Under the pieces are notes generated by a model. The model was not told the DNA's origin. It worked only from the letters and a program-made list of their open reading frames with translations, and ran no database searches. The position numbers were made by a program, and so were the translations under genes. Of a stretch of DNA of 64,000 bases, positions 9,600 to 21,825 are shown piece after piece; positions within the stretch are counted from its first letter, which is position 1, and each line of letters begins with the position of its first letter. Origin of the DNA: Tubulanus polymorphus (lineage: Eukaryota; Nemertea; Palaeonemertea; Tubulaniformes; Tubulanidae); contig NC_134028.1 of NCBI RefSeq assembly GCF_964204645.1, positions 8,721,001 through 8,785,000 of the forward strand. The letters run 5' to 3'.

Positions 9600-12130
9600 T
9601 TCAGCGGCTTGGATTTGAGGTGTAGAATATATGCACTGACGACTGGTATATGATATCATGTCTATGTGAGGAATTTGTCTGTGCATTCGTCATTCAATTG
9701 CTAGGACTTTTAACGTTCGAATCGTCGATTATTTCAGGACTTTTTGGATACGCTGTTTAGCCTGATGCCCCTTTCTGAGAAAATGGCCCGTGTCACAGAA
9801 CCATTTCAAACTTTAAAATAAATTCATTCATCATCTATTTGATCTTTCATATCAACGGCAACAGTATATGTCCAATAGAAATACTAACAACTTTCTCCCC
9901 TGTTGACTACGTAATAGTAAAATGATTATAAAGGGATATGTGTATTTTATCGACTAAATCAATCAAACCTATGCTGGTGTAGTTGACCCATTCAACGGAC
10001 GATATGTATTCAAATTGAGACGCTGGTGCTATCCGCGCATATAAGGTAAAATCTGAAAGTTCAAAATCATCGGGAATCCCTAAGAGAAGGACGTGTCTAT
10101 AAGGAAAAGAAACTACAATCTCTTGATTTCATGTTTTCATCCAAGAATTGAGAAAATTAGGAATTGAAATTCCTATGATTTTTGTCAATTTACGACGAGG
10201 TTTGATACAATAGAATTATACGTGGAAATTCCCGTAATGATTCAGAGGATAATGAATATTAATATTAAGTTCGCTGTTTATAACACTTTGAATACATCCT
10301 ATTTTCTATAAATCGATGCTCTACCTTTCTTTATTGAACGCAGTTGATGACAAGACGGAATTATAACATTTTTATGACGTAGCTCACTGACTGACTGCAA
10401 TCGTTGAAACGCCACGGAAGAGGCAAAGTTAGATACATCCCATTATCGACATAAGATATTTGTTCTTATAGAATAGGAGAAAAACTTACAAATGAAATGA
10501 TCTGTTTTTGTGTTCAGATGACGAGAAATTTCATTAGTGACTTAGCGCGCAGAATTATCAAAAGTTGAGGTGAACTATTGTAAGCAAATGCTGCAGCATG
10601 GATTCAATTTGAACGCAGAGTTAATACCCGAGCTATGTAAACTAGATGACGATTAATTGACAAATTAGGTAGGCTGGTAGGCAAATGGTAGGCTGTGATG
10701 GAACGAGTTGCTAGAAACGAATGTATTAAAAAACATTTATTGGTCATTTATGATGATGCCCCTCGTTTCAAAAAATAGATTCCTTATTTCATTCCTGATT
10801 TCTTTTCCCGTCAGCAAATATAAGTACAGATTATACGAATAGTTTATTATAAGAATATCGGTAAAGGCAGTGTAAATTTTCTTTAATTCGGGATTATTCC
10901 AGAGGAAAGGGCTCAGTATAGAGAAGGGAAATGTTGTGACCATGAAGAAGATGCAAAGTAACAAAACCAAAACGGTCACCTGGTTCGAATATTTCGATGC
11001 TCGATTTATCTCCATATTTCCGGCATATTTTCTTTTAAACAGCGCGACGGATGTAATTGCGGATAAGATGGCCAGTAAACAAAATGGACTCCCAGAAACG
11101 AACACCAGAGCCCTGAATTGATACAACCTTTCGTTGCTGGTACAACCAATTTCATTGACGTTGATAGTTACAAATATATAACTGTAAATCAATGCTATTA
11201 GGCAGACTATTGATAAACACAACCGAGAGGTGGTAGCGGGTGTCCAGAAGCGGGGCCCTTTAAACGGAAAACAAACCACACACATTCTCTCGGTGGCTAC
11301 GAGCACCAGCGTCCACGGACTGCCCGTGCAACCCAACATGACGATATACTCGAAAAACATGCACTGAATTCGCGTTGACGGTTTAACCAGTAAACTTCCG
11401 TAAAACGAGTAAGATATAACGTTGATGTATTTATTCAAATAAGCGCTGAGGACGATAGTGTCGCAGACAGCCAGTTGAACGAACATCCGACTGAAGGAAC
11501 GTCGCCATAATTTAGGCCGCTGCATAACGATTACGATCAGAGGATTACCGGTGAATCCGAGAATATAACAAAGACTCGTGAACACGAGGTAAATCCATAG
11601 ATAAGATCCATTTATCGTGGTTGCACCCGCTATTATAGCTACATATATGTTAGTCGGGCTCGTTCGGTTCTGAAGATCGAGAGTCATCTAAATTAACAGA
11701 TCAAAAATGCTTAGATACACTACACTTATGTATTGTATTCATCTCGTAAAAGAAAGATTGCATCGATATGAAATTATATATTCTTTAGTCTGAACGGGCA
11801 AAATACGATATTTTGGCGAGTAAAATATGATATTTCAAACTGGTTGATAAAATATGATATAGTTGATATTACATCTTGATGAAATATCACATGTTGATGG
11901 GAGTTGTTTCTTTTTACAGTTTGTAGATTTTGACGGATTAATTTATTTTGATCTTAAGAAAATATTTAGGTTAAAACCCTTTGTTTTAGCAGACAAAGGT
12001 GTGTTCGTAAAACGTGCCGGTACGTTTTCTTGATTGTGTATGAATCAGCCTTGGCGTGGCGTATGTCGCGGATGATACTCGAATGACTATTAAGTACTAT
12101 TACTTAGTATCAGTAGTTTTCGACGTATTC
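9600..12130. repeat. Third copy (B) of the GPCR duplication unit
   Basis: From about 9600 the sequence tracks the left arm from about 1915 (GGATT, GAGGTATAAAATATATGCAC and neighbouring blocks) through the GPCR gene and its 5' flank. Beyond the point where the left arm fades, it continues to track copy C: the block at 11990-12125 matches the reverse complement of about 17130-17260, including CAGTAGTTTTCGACGTAT. Orientation is the same as copy A and opposite to copy C. No BMPER-like exons accompany this copy. Confidence 0.8.
10737..11687 (-). CDS. Orphan rhodopsin-family GPCR, copy B
   Basis: An intronless ORF of 316 residues with an ATG at 11687. The domain pattern is the same as copy A: GNPLIV in TM1, LAVCD in TM2, ATERM at the end of TM3, FMVTTFPF in TM6 and NYSYNLYLYLLTGKE in TM7. 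The N terminus (MTLDLQNRTSPTNIYVAI) is identical to that of copy C, and most replacements that separate it from copy A are shared with C, such as SAYLNKYINVISYSFYGSLLVKPS against the C form with one change. The frame is intact and ends ETRGIIINDQ. The presumed role is an orphan peptide receptor. Confidence 0.85.
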   Translation of the reverse strand: MTLDLQNRTSPTNIYVAIIAGATTINGSYLWIYLVFTSLCYILGFTGNPLIVIVMQRPKLWRRSFSRMFVQLAVCDTIVLSAYLNKYINVISYSFYGSLLVKPSTRIQCMFFEYIVMLGCTGSPWTLVLVATERMCVVCFPFKGPRFWTPATTSRLCLSIVCLIALIYSYIFVTINVNEIGCTSNERLYQFRALVFVSGSPFCLLAILSAITSVALFKRKYAGNMEINRASKYSNQVTVLVLLLCIFFMVTTFPFSILSPFLWNNPELKKIYTAFTDILIINYSYNLYLYLLTGKEIRNEIRNLFFETRGIIINDQ

Positions 12131-13028
12131 GATTTTCGTCGTTCATTATCTTTATCATCTGAAAATGTTATTTATGCGATTCAAACATTTCATTCAGCAT
12201 TGAATATACAGTCATTGGGAATACTACAAAATTTATACATGACCACCAGTGCACCAACAGCACGCCGTTTACTTATTAATATATCTTTTCTTTTCTTTAC
12301 CTCTTTTTTATTATTATCACCACTATTATCATGTTTTTTGTTTTCTACTCTTACTTTCTTATATGATCTGCACATTTTTCTACTACAGTTAATTCCGCCT
12401 AACTCGGTTCTACTTGGACTGAAATATTTTCTTACCAAGTTAACCGAATACCGACTTAGAGATAGGGGAACATTAACTATATGACGTTTTATGGGTTTAT
12501 TAGGCACAGCCGGTTTACCGAGTCAACCGTTACCAAATTAGGCTGAGTCTACTGTAGCAATGTGAATGTTAATGAATTTAACTTGACCTTCTGTTAACAA
12601 TAATCTCTTTTGTGTTGTACATTGTTCCTAATATAAGTAATATCCGTTATATCATTATTCTATTTTGTAAAATGAAGTCATATTTACCATTGAAGAAGTT
12701 ATAACGTTGATAAATAGATCTACGATATATTTGATTGATTTCATCGGACATAGCGATAAGGCAAGAAAGAAAAGATGCAGTTATATAGTAATGACAGCTT
12801 GCTTACAAATTTGTTTAGAATCGTAATTGACATGTTTTATGAAGTAAGAAATACGGTGTATTGAAAACGAACAATCTGTTTTCTTTAAATTTTTGATGGA
12901 TAACTATATGCGTCGTGATGTTCTGAAAATCAACGGAATTTCACTTGTTGTATTAGAATTTAGAATTCTACCACTGGATTTTCTCGGTCAATGATGGTTT
13001 CGCAAAAAAGGGGATTTTTAAGAGTGGA
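12131..13028. other. Gene-free AT-rich interval
   Basis: No supported gene. A 142-codon open frame at 12056-12484 starts at a non-ATG codon and is rich in Leu, Ser and Phe from low-complexity T-rich sequence, with no motif and no homologue that I recognise. Confidence 0.4.
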
Positions 13029-15379
13029 TTAATACAGGTGAATTTTTCCATTTGTATTATCTGCCACTACAAGCGTGCAGTTATTGGTAATACCTATACC
13101 CCAGCTTTTATGATACCCTAGTTTTATAGTACAAACAGGGTTGAAATATTCATCAAACATTCTGATATTATATGAAGCCAAATCGCCGAATAGAACATTA
13201 CCAACGTCATCGATCTTAATCTGGATTGGTCCTCCGAAACCATTCAAATATTTGATTTCTCCATTTTTGATAACTTTTACCCGTTGCCTATTATATTCGG
13301 TCACTATCATTTCTCCATGTTTCGTGAACGCTACGTCAAGGGGCCGAGAAAAACTTGTCCCGCTTATTTCGTCGATAGATCTTTCGTATTCCCCCTCCAA
13401 GGTGAACACGGCTATTCGATTGTGATAACAATCTGCCACATAAATTTTGTCTTCTAGAATAGTTACTCCATAAGGATAACTTAAGTACCCTCGGCCAAAA
13501 CTCCGAACGTATCGCCCTTTCATTGTAAAGATATGAATATTTTGATTGTTGCCCGCATCACTAACCAAAATAGTTCCATCACCAGGCACATAGAGTCCGG
13601 TCGGAACCATGGTGTTATACATTGATCCAAAACTCAAGGTGTTCCGTTCTCCATTGCCATCTAAGGCGACTAATCGATGATTATTCGTGTCTGATACTAT
13701 TATATCGCCGTCCGAGGTTGCAATATACGTTGGATTGTTGAAATAATTATATGTTTTGAATGGAGTTCCTATGTTCTTGCATCTTTTTGAAAGATCACAA
13801 ATGCCTGAAACTTAAATAAAAACAAATCATGAAACAAACCAACGGAAATTGGACTTTTGACTGATCAAATACATGTTTAAACTAACTATACAGATGCTTT
13901 ATATAATTTCAGGATTCTTCTTTTTTCCTTACTATATAACTATTTGGTTTTTCACCGCGAACCCGTGAGGAAGTACCCTGGTAGTGTCAGTGGAGTCTAG
14001 CCCGGAGTACCGAAAAGAGGAGGGGTTACTTCAGTAGTACCTTCGAAGTTCGCGATCAATTAATTTCTGACTTGCAGGCTTTTTTACTCCAGGGTACTCT
14101 AGGATTGTTTGAACTCTAGAGACGTAGAAATCTTGCTCGGGTGAACAATTTTTTAATTTCTTAATTTCCTATGACCATCAAGTTGTAGAGGAAATGTATA
14201 TGTTTTACATACTTAAACGATTTCATTTATCTTTTCTAATTATGTTTGTAGAGGCTTTTTGAGAATCGAACTTTGTTCATCTATGTTATTAATAACATCA
14301 AGATATGACGTCATCTGATAGATTTTGAAGAAAAATCGCGGATATGGGTTCTTTGACGTATACCCTATCTAATTTAAGTAAGAAAAAATTTTTGATACAT
14401 CTTGAGTCATTATAAATGGTTTCAAAATTGTTTCGGTGTTTTCACGGTATTTTACTAGAAATGGCTGGGATGATTGTTGCAAAATAAACCAATAGTTTAA
14501 ACCGTCCATGCACCGCTGGCATCTATGGTTTTAGATATTTACCTGGTCGTTTCGTGCTAAATCCTGAAGGCGAAGGCTTTAAAGATACGGTTTGTTTGTT
14601 ACCAGATGTTGTGGTTTCTGCATGGAGCTTCGTTTTTGGTTTAGTGGTATAGGATTCTTTTGTTGTTTGGGTCGACGTGCCATTGGAAACAATAGCCTCT
14701 TTTCTCCAATCTGGTGTATTGAGGTACGGTTTCACTTAAAAATACATAGGCCTATTACTTATTTATCATTTTTAATCAGAGTATTATGTTCTTATATCCC
14801 CCCATGAGCGATCCTAGCGCCATCGCTAATTGGCACTGGTAATTAATTACACTATAGAAATCGTATTTAGTATAAGTACATGTATCGTTGGTATTAGAGC
14901 ACTAAATGCGTTACGGCTTTGGGCCCAGGCTCTTTGAGACTAAATTTTTATAAAAACCTTTTTGTAAAATGACAACACATGACTTAGCGAGTATCGTTAT
15001 ACCAATAACTCCTTTTGACGAAAATCCACTACGGTAGAGGATGGCGCTGAGCCCTCATGGAATGAGTGTCGTTGATTTATACAGCCCCCCCCCCCCACCG
15101 CTCATTCAGACTCAACATACTTACCCATTAACACTGTAGCGATAATCACAGAAATCAAAATGATGCACACACCAATCACGTGGAGGATCTGAAAAATGTT
15201 TTTCTTGCTTTAAACGACGAAATAAACGGCATCGTGATTCCAGCATTCTGATCAATTATTCCTTTTTTATGGGTGTTTTTCCCTTCCAACTCGTACCAAG
15301 AATTCGACTGATCCACATCATTATTCGTGTCATTTTCGTGCATGCCTGCATTCTCCATTGCTGTTTTTATCTGTCTCAT
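13029..15379 (-). CDS. Type II membrane protein with Thr-rich stalk and NHL beta-propeller
   Basis: A four-exon model: 15379-15297, 15207-15125, 14734-14543 and 13804-13029 (377 codons). All introns are GT-AG and the phases agree (2, 1, 1). Exon 1 gives a short hydrophilic cytosolic start (MRQIKTAMENAGMHENDTNN). Exon 2 gives KKNIFQ followed by one hydrophobic helix (ILHVIGVCIILISVIIATVLM). Exon 3 is a Thr/Ser/Lys-rich stalk (TSTQTTKESYTTKPKTK). Exon 4 is about 258 residues of NHL repeats, seen as PTYIATSDGDIIVSDTNNHR, GTILVSDAGNNQNIHIF, DKIYVADCYHNRIAVF, GEMIVTEYNRQRVKV and later blades. The order implies an extracellular or luminal propeller anchored by its N terminus. The NHL domain resembles those of TRIM-NHL proteins, but there is no RING or B-box. 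The exon 1-2 junction is the least certain part: an alternative acceptor at 15188 does not fit the exon 1 phase. Confidence 0.7.
13972..14098. mobile_element. Short inverted-repeat element in an NHL-gene intron
   Basis: AGTACCCTGG at 13972-13981 and its exact reverse complement at 14089-14098 bracket about 107 bases. A GTTCGCGATCAATTA stretch inside recurs near 27346-27360. It is probably a small nonautonomous element; no target-site duplication is obvious. Confidence 0.4.
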
Positions 15380-15591
15380 ATAGGTCTCAGTGTTCAGCGG
15401 TGTTTGACATCATTTCTATATTTGTATATTGATATAGGTCTATTCTATCTATCGCTTATTCCGTTGATAATAGTTTTTGCGATCACAGCTTTGAACATTG
15501 GAATACCTTTTTGATAAACTATCTTGTTGTGACGTCCCAAAATATGACGACTGGGTATCAAATGGAGGAGTTGTGCGTTCGCAATGCAAGG

Positions 15592-15990
15592 ATTAAGTTA
15601 AGTTAAGTTTCAGTTTATTGCTCCACAATGAGTTCATTGCACAGAGCAGAACATTCAATACAATATATTTATAGAACGAAAAAGGAAAACAAAAAAGAAA
15701 AAGAAAAGGAGAAGGAATAGAAAAAACACAAAAATGAAAAAAACAATACACGCGCGTACACATGATAACATAATAACTTAAAGTAACATAATAACATAAT
15801 AACATATACGGCGAACTTGGCAGATGTTAACAGAATAACTGCAACCCTTTTTTAATGTATATCGCCAAATTTAGAAGGCGTGACCCAGATAAATCGAAAA
15901 GATTTTGGAGTTGATCTTCATGTGGGGAGCGCCAGAAATATCAAGGGATGAATTTGGCTCTTAGATTTTGCAGGGCACACTAAAATAAAA
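15592..15990 (-). mobile_element. LINE 3' end, minus strand, with TTAAC tail
   Basis: Read on the minus strand, an A-rich 3' untranslated stretch ends with CAATAAACTGAAAC and then tandem (TTAAC) units at 15592-15609. Short tandem tails of this kind mark 3' ends of CR1/L2/Jockey-type LINEs. The body upstream (to about 15990) keeps no recognisable protein. Confidence 0.55.
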
Positions 15991-17159
15991 TGAAATACGT
16001 CACCAACCATTCCCATTAAACTTAGTGCATATTCTTTCATTCCGTTCAATGTGGTGATATCTACACACCTCTGTAACATCTACCCGCAGTGCTACTGTGG
16101 CAATCGAGGATTATGGCAGGCGAGGATTCGCAAAGTTTGCTAGTGGATAATTGGTCGTTCGCGTTCGATTTCTTCTACATTTCAATGAAATCTGAATGAA
16201 CTTTTCTCTTAAATGAATCGATTTCTCATATACCTAATTCGTATATTTGGCGGCTGCTGTGATAATATATGGAGCGGGGAGTCACTAAAATCCAGTTCAA
16301 AGTTCATTGAAAATGAAGTAAATTTGACACCGGACGGCCTACTGCTCGTCACGCCACCTGGCGGGATAGCTGGCTTTGCGGGTACCTCATTTACATTATC
16401 ACCCATACCAGTTATTCAAATTAGCGCACATTCATGGTAAACTTATTGTAGTAGAGTTTACCAGGAAGTCACTGGATTAAATGATCAAATTTCAGGACAG
16501 GCTCCATCTCCTTTTTGTCAATGGTTTACATGAATATATCATAAAATAAGTTCAAAACATGATATCACCACTAAATTCCGGTTAAAGAAGCTAAGGTTTA
16601 CCTAAGTTACCTTTACAAATTCAACTTACAAGTCTTGATTGTGTTCTTCATGCAAAATCGAGTATTAACCCCAAAATTTTACCTACGGGCCTTGATTCGA
16701 ATATCAAATGGTATCCTTCCTGGTCAAATTTGGTATTGACATTTGGCTAAATATATATGTAAAAAAGTTAAATAAATGTATATATCCATATTGCAGAACA
16801 GTCAGAGTTAACCAGCGGATAGTTGATATAGTGACGATTAAAAGTTCATTGTTACGTTAGCATTTATCCGCCGGTTATTTGAACCAACTCTCGAGCAACT
16901 GGCCCCTGAATGTTGAAATTGATCCGACCTTAACATTCGGAAAGCAGTATCAAAGTTGTCGAATTTATTGAGAACAAATAGAAGAGACTTCTTTGCATAG
17001 TCATCAGTTAATTACATTTTGAAAGGTTTCCGACCTGTAGAATTGCAGAGTTCACCTGAATATCTAATCAAACGTACAATTGAAAACCCATCGACGTTAG
17101 ATACAGTTTACCAGTCAGCGGCCATATGTCGAAAATTACTGATACCGATTATTACAATA
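15991..17159. other. Gene-free interval
   Basis: No supported gene. Short open frames overlap on both strands at 16209-16440, but neither has a recognisable motif or a convincing pair of splice sites. Confidence 0.35.
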
Positions 17160-17581
17160 TTAACAGTCACTCAAGTATCATCCACGATGTCACCACGCCA
17201 GGGCCAATGATTCATCACTATGAAAAGAAAACGAACCGTTACGTTTTAGGAACGCACCTTCGCTAGGTGAAACAAAGGACTTTAACCCAAATATTGTCGG
17301 CGAGAACAACATTTTTTAATGCGTCATAATCTACAAACTGCCTGAATACAAACACCCCAAAGATTCCCATCAACATGTGATATTTCATCAAGATGTAATA
17401 TCAACTATTTCACATTTTATTAACCAGTTTGAAATATCATATTTTACTCGCCAAAATATCATATTTTACCCGTTTATACATATAATTATATATAATTTCA
17501 TATAGATGCAATCGTTCTTTTACGAGATGAATACAATGTATAAGTATAGAGCATCTAAGCATTTTTGATCCGTCAATTTAG

Positions 17582-18520
17582 ATGACTCTCGATCTTCAGA
17601 ACCGAACGAGCCCGACTAACATATATGTAGCTATCATAGCGGGTGCAACCACGATAAATGGATCTTATCTATGGATTTACCTCGTGTTCACGAGTCTTTG
17701 TTATATTCTCGGATTCACCGGTAATCCTCTGATCGTAATCGTTATGCAGCGGCCTAAATTATGGCGACGTTCCTTCAGTCGGATGTTCGTTCAACTGGCT
17801 GTCTGCGACACTATCGTCCTCAGCGCTTACTTCAATAAATACATCAACGTTATATCTTACTCGTTTTACGGAAGTTTACTGGTTAAACCGTCAACGCGAA
17901 TTCAGTGCATGTTTTTCGAGTATTTCGTCATGTTGGGTTGTACGGGCAGTCCATGGACACTGGTGCTCGTAGCCACCGAACGAATGTGTGTGGTTTGTTT
18001 TCCATTTAAAGGTCCCCGGTTCTGGACACCCGCTACCACCTCTCGGTTGTGTTTATCAATAATCTGCCTAATATCATTGATTTACAGTTATATATTTGTG
18101 ACTATCAACGTCAATGAAATTGGTTGTACCAGCGACGTAAAGTTCTACCAAATCAGGGCTCTGGTGTTCATTTCTGGGAGTCCACTTTGTTTACTGGCCA
18201 TCTCATCCGCAATTACCTCTGTCGCTTTATTCACAAGAAAATATGCCGGAAACCTGGAGACAAATCGAGCATCGAAATATTCGAACCAGGTGACCGTTTT
18301 GGTTTTGTTACTTTGCATCTTCTTCATGGTCACAACATTTCCCTTCTCTATACTTAGCCCTTTCCTCTGGAATAATCCAGAATTAAAGAAAATTTACACT
18401 GCCCTTACCGATATTCTTATAATAAACTATTCGTATAATCTCTACTTATATTTGCTGACGGGAAAAGAAATCAGGAATGAAATAAGGAATCTATTTTTCG
18501 AAACGAAAGCATCATCATAA
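17582..18520 (+). CDS. Orphan rhodopsin-family GPCR, copy C (C-terminal frameshift)
   Basis: An intronless ORF of 312 residues with an ATG at 17582. It carries the same seven-helix pattern and motifs as copies A and B, and its N terminus is identical to that of B. The C terminus differs: where A and B read ETRGII and four more residues, this copy has lost two bases in the GAGGGG stretch near 18504, so it reads ETKASS and stops four codons earlier. The loss affects only the last residues of the cytoplasmic tail and would not obviously destroy the receptor. Confidence 0.85.
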   Translation: MTLDLQNRTSPTNIYVAIIAGATTINGSYLWIYLVFTSLCYILGFTGNPLIVIVMQRPKLWRRSFSRMFVQLAVCDTIVLSAYFNKYINVISYSFYGSLLVKPSTRIQCMFFEYFVMLGCTGSPWTLVLVATERMCVVCFPFKGPRFWTPATTSRLCLSIICLISLIYSYIFVTINVNEIGCTSDVKFYQIRALVFISGSPLCLLAISSAITSVALFTRKYAGNLETNRASKYSNQVTVLVLLLCIFFMVTTFPFSILSPFLWNNPELKKIYTALTDILIINYSYNLYLYLLTGKEIRNEIRNLFFETKASS

Positions 18521-19605
18521 ATTACCAATGAATGTCCTCTTTTTCGTTTTTACTTCAGATCGCAACTCGCTCGGAAAAACGCGGAAAAACTGCAGAAATG
18601 CCTTCATCCCAGCCTACCATTCATTATGTGATTTATTCAATTAATCGTCATCTAGTAAACTTAAGTATCAACTCTGCGATCAGAATGATCAAAATAAATC
18701 CATGCTTAGCATTGCTGCACCTCATTCTGCATGTCACGTTACTACTTTTTCTAAATTTCTTTTCTTCTGAAATATAAACAAAATTATCACGTTGATTTTG
18801 CTGTCATTCTGCAGACACATCCTTGGTCTGAGCAATCTATTTTAGCCCCTTTTGTGGCGACTCAACAATTGCAGTCAGTGAGCTACGGCGTCAAAATATG
18901 ATAATTCGGTCTTGTCATCAATTGCGTTTCAACTTAGAAAGGTACAGCTTTAATTTTTTGAATAATGATGTATTCAACCTGTTACAAAACTGCCAACAAT
19001 AATATTCACAATCCTTCAAATTATTACGGGAAGTGCCACGTGTATTTCTATTCCAATGTCGTTCCTATTCCACATTCTCCGATTTACATAGAAGCCGAAT
19101 ATCCGATGGATTCGGACTACTGGCCACTCAATTTGAATACATGCTCGTTGATCGAGTCAACTACACCAGCATAGGTCTGATTGATTTTGATCGATTTAAT
19201 ACTTACGCCCTTTTAAGCTACAATTATGTGCGTATAGAATAGAAAAGAAAGTCGTTTGTGTTTTTATTCCACTAACACTGTCACTGACATATTCTCAGTG
19301 TTGATGATGGAAAAGGCTACCAGATATTAAAAGTCCTAACTATTGAAAAACGAATGCATAGACAAATTCCTCAATAGCAGACATAGACATAATATTACAT
19401 GCCCGCGGTCGGTACATATATTTCACACCTCGAATCCAATCCGCTAAATGCATCATATGCTACTTGCCAAGATATCAAATTCAAACATCAAAATAACATA
19501 TTCTATACGCCGGAGATGTCATTCCAATACGTACAAGTATCATATTTATCCCAGTTAAACAAAAAATTAATGTAGCATATCTTACATACAAAAAGTGATG
19601 TAACG

Positions 19606-20000
19606 ACCAAAAAATATAAAAGTGGACAAAATGATCTTCAACCTTGTAATATAGCTATTTCCAGAATATCAATGTATTAAATTAGGCAGCCAGAAAAATT
19701 CATCCCAATCAGTCGCTTGCCGGTTCAGACTGAATGGAAGATTGTTTGGATGAACCGGAACCGAATTTCCAATTATGTACTTCGATTTAAAAATATTCTG
19801 TTAACTCGACCGCCGATCAGACAACTACATCTGTACTTCGATTTCCGATTTCAAAATCAAACCCCCTGTTTCGCTCCCCGCCGGCAGGTGTGGTGGGTCA
19901 GCAAGGGAAACTCAATCAAAAAATCAAACGAAATTTATCAATCAAATGAATAAAATAACGGGGACAAACCCTATTTTAAGATCAAAAAAGTGATGTAACG
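19606..20000. mobile_element. 395-bp insertion flanked by a 16-bp direct repeat
   Basis: The 16-mer AAAAAGTGATGTAACG occurs at 19590-19605 and again at 19985-20000. The left arm has a single corresponding site (near 1770-1785, reverse complement), with the flanks joined. This is the pattern of a retroposon insertion with a target-site duplication. The inserted sequence encodes nothing that I recognise and lacks a clear poly-A or tRNA head. Confidence 0.6.
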
Positions 20001-20239
20001 GTTGTTACGCACACGATGAACTGACAGATGTTGGAAACAAGTTAATGTTGGAGCTGTTCCCCAGCCTGCCGATACAACAACCTGACGGTTACACTTCTTC
20101 GGGTAATTAAGCACAGATAAATAAGATAAGTACATACGTAGGAGCATGATCGTTGATGTAATTTGCTGCAGTTCATGGACGACTTATTGGCACAAGCTAC
20201 TAATGTTGCGAAACCAACGGATAAGACGGATGATTAGGT

Positions 20240-20920
20240 ACAGTACAACCTTGCTATAACGAACTCGGGAACAACGATTCAGCGCACATAACAAATATAA
20301 GACAATATATAAGACAATTTGTTTTAAATTCATACTGGACGTATCGGCCCCACTCCGCGATTTACGCGAAGCAGCAAACACAAACATGGCCACTCTCTCA
20401 ATTTTCAACGATAGAAATCGTGTGTGCATTTCAATTATTTCGGCTGTTAGGGTTTTAAGGCACAATATAAGTTGATGATGTGATATGGCGATGTTAATTA
20501 ATGATAATTCCGCAGTGAAGCTAGTCACGAACGGTGCCGATTGAGTGTACAGCTGCCAAAAACACTGAAATGTGCGTAGTTGCGTAACTATTTGCAGTGA
20601 ATTGCAGACGAAACATGAAGCCTTAACGGCCGTTAAAAAAAAAGTTATACCAATCGCAATTGTAAAATAAAAATGAGATAGAACCTAAGTTAAAATTCTG
20701 GCCATTTCTAAAATGTTATTACTAATTTTTAGTCAGTGCCGAACGTTTAGTTTTCCAACAATAATGAGGGGTGGTAGGTAGTCATGCAATTCAAGTCATC
20801 ATTTTTGACACGTTACTTCCGTGTTGTTGAAAATCTCGCGAGTCCTGGACCAAACCCCAATGAACAATGTTATCTGTGTGCTGGCCACAAATGCACGCAG
20901 ATCACACTATACTACCCATT
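20240..20920. mobile_element. About 680-bp insertion present only in the right arm
   Basis: Sequence on both sides aligns with the left arm (about 1500-1680), but these bases do not. The ends are approximate, no inverted repeats or target-site duplication were found, and the open frames inside have no motif. It could be a mobile element or a deletion in the left arm. Confidence 0.4.
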
Positions 20921-21225
20921 ACACACTCCAGTACCCACAGCTTTCATATATCCATCCAAATATTTAGTGTCTTTCTTCCTGGGTACTCATGTTTATCGTA
21001 TACGAATATATCATACACCATCAAATAAAATTTGACCATTTTACCTTCACTCTTCACGTAAGCCGTTTCCTGTAGGGCTGTTCCTCGGTTAACATCATTG
21101 CATAACGCATAGGTAGATTGCATTATCCTTGATTAAAACGATTAATCTTAAAAATCGTAGTGAAACGCCTTTGAAGAAAATAAGTGAAATTGACACAAAA
21201 TTTCGTTAAAATAGTGAGACAAAAT

Positions 21226-21231
21226 TTTATT
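21226..21231 (-). terminator. Polyadenylation signal of the BMPER-like gene
   Basis: AATAAA on the minus strand, about 600 bases downstream of the stop codon, in the position matching 1288-1293 of the left arm. Confidence 0.5.
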
Positions 21232-21825
21232 TCGACAATATATTGATGATAGTTATACAACTAAATTTACATTTTAGTCCTCTGAACCTTAGCATGTATT
21301 TATTTTGTATATACCATTGACTTGTTTAATAAAATTAATTTGTATTTAAAAAAAGTCCTGAAATAAAGAGTAATTAGTAACAAATCGATGCAAATAAATA
21401 TGCGATAAGGGAAAAGCACATTTTATGAAAATATCAATTCATAAATCATAGAATTAATTTACATAAGTTGACACGCTGCAAAACAAAGTAAAGATATTAA
21501 AAGGCATTTAATGCAAAACATAGAATTATCTTATAACAATGATATATATGATACATAATACAATAATGCACAATAAAATACAAATCCTGTAAGCAAAAAT
21601 ACAAGAAATACAATTGAAAGTTATAACTAATGACAACTCTGAAAAAGAATGTAATGTAAGATTAACAACAAAATTAAAACAGCAATAACAATTGATAACA
21701 AAATAAAAACATAGTCTCTTTTCAAATAATCATTGTTCACTGGATACACGTAAATTCACGATGTCCAACTTTTAAAACAGCATTGATATTTTCCATATAT
21801 TCCAATTAGCACAAATAATCACAAA

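Noticed and set aside
12056-12484. 142-codon open frame
   Set aside because: It begins at a non-ATG codon, is built from low-complexity T-rich sequence, and its first part lies in a duplicated noncoding flank.
16209-16440. Overlapping open frames on both strands with protein-like composition
   Set aside because: No recognised domain and no convincing splice partners; could not decide on a strand.
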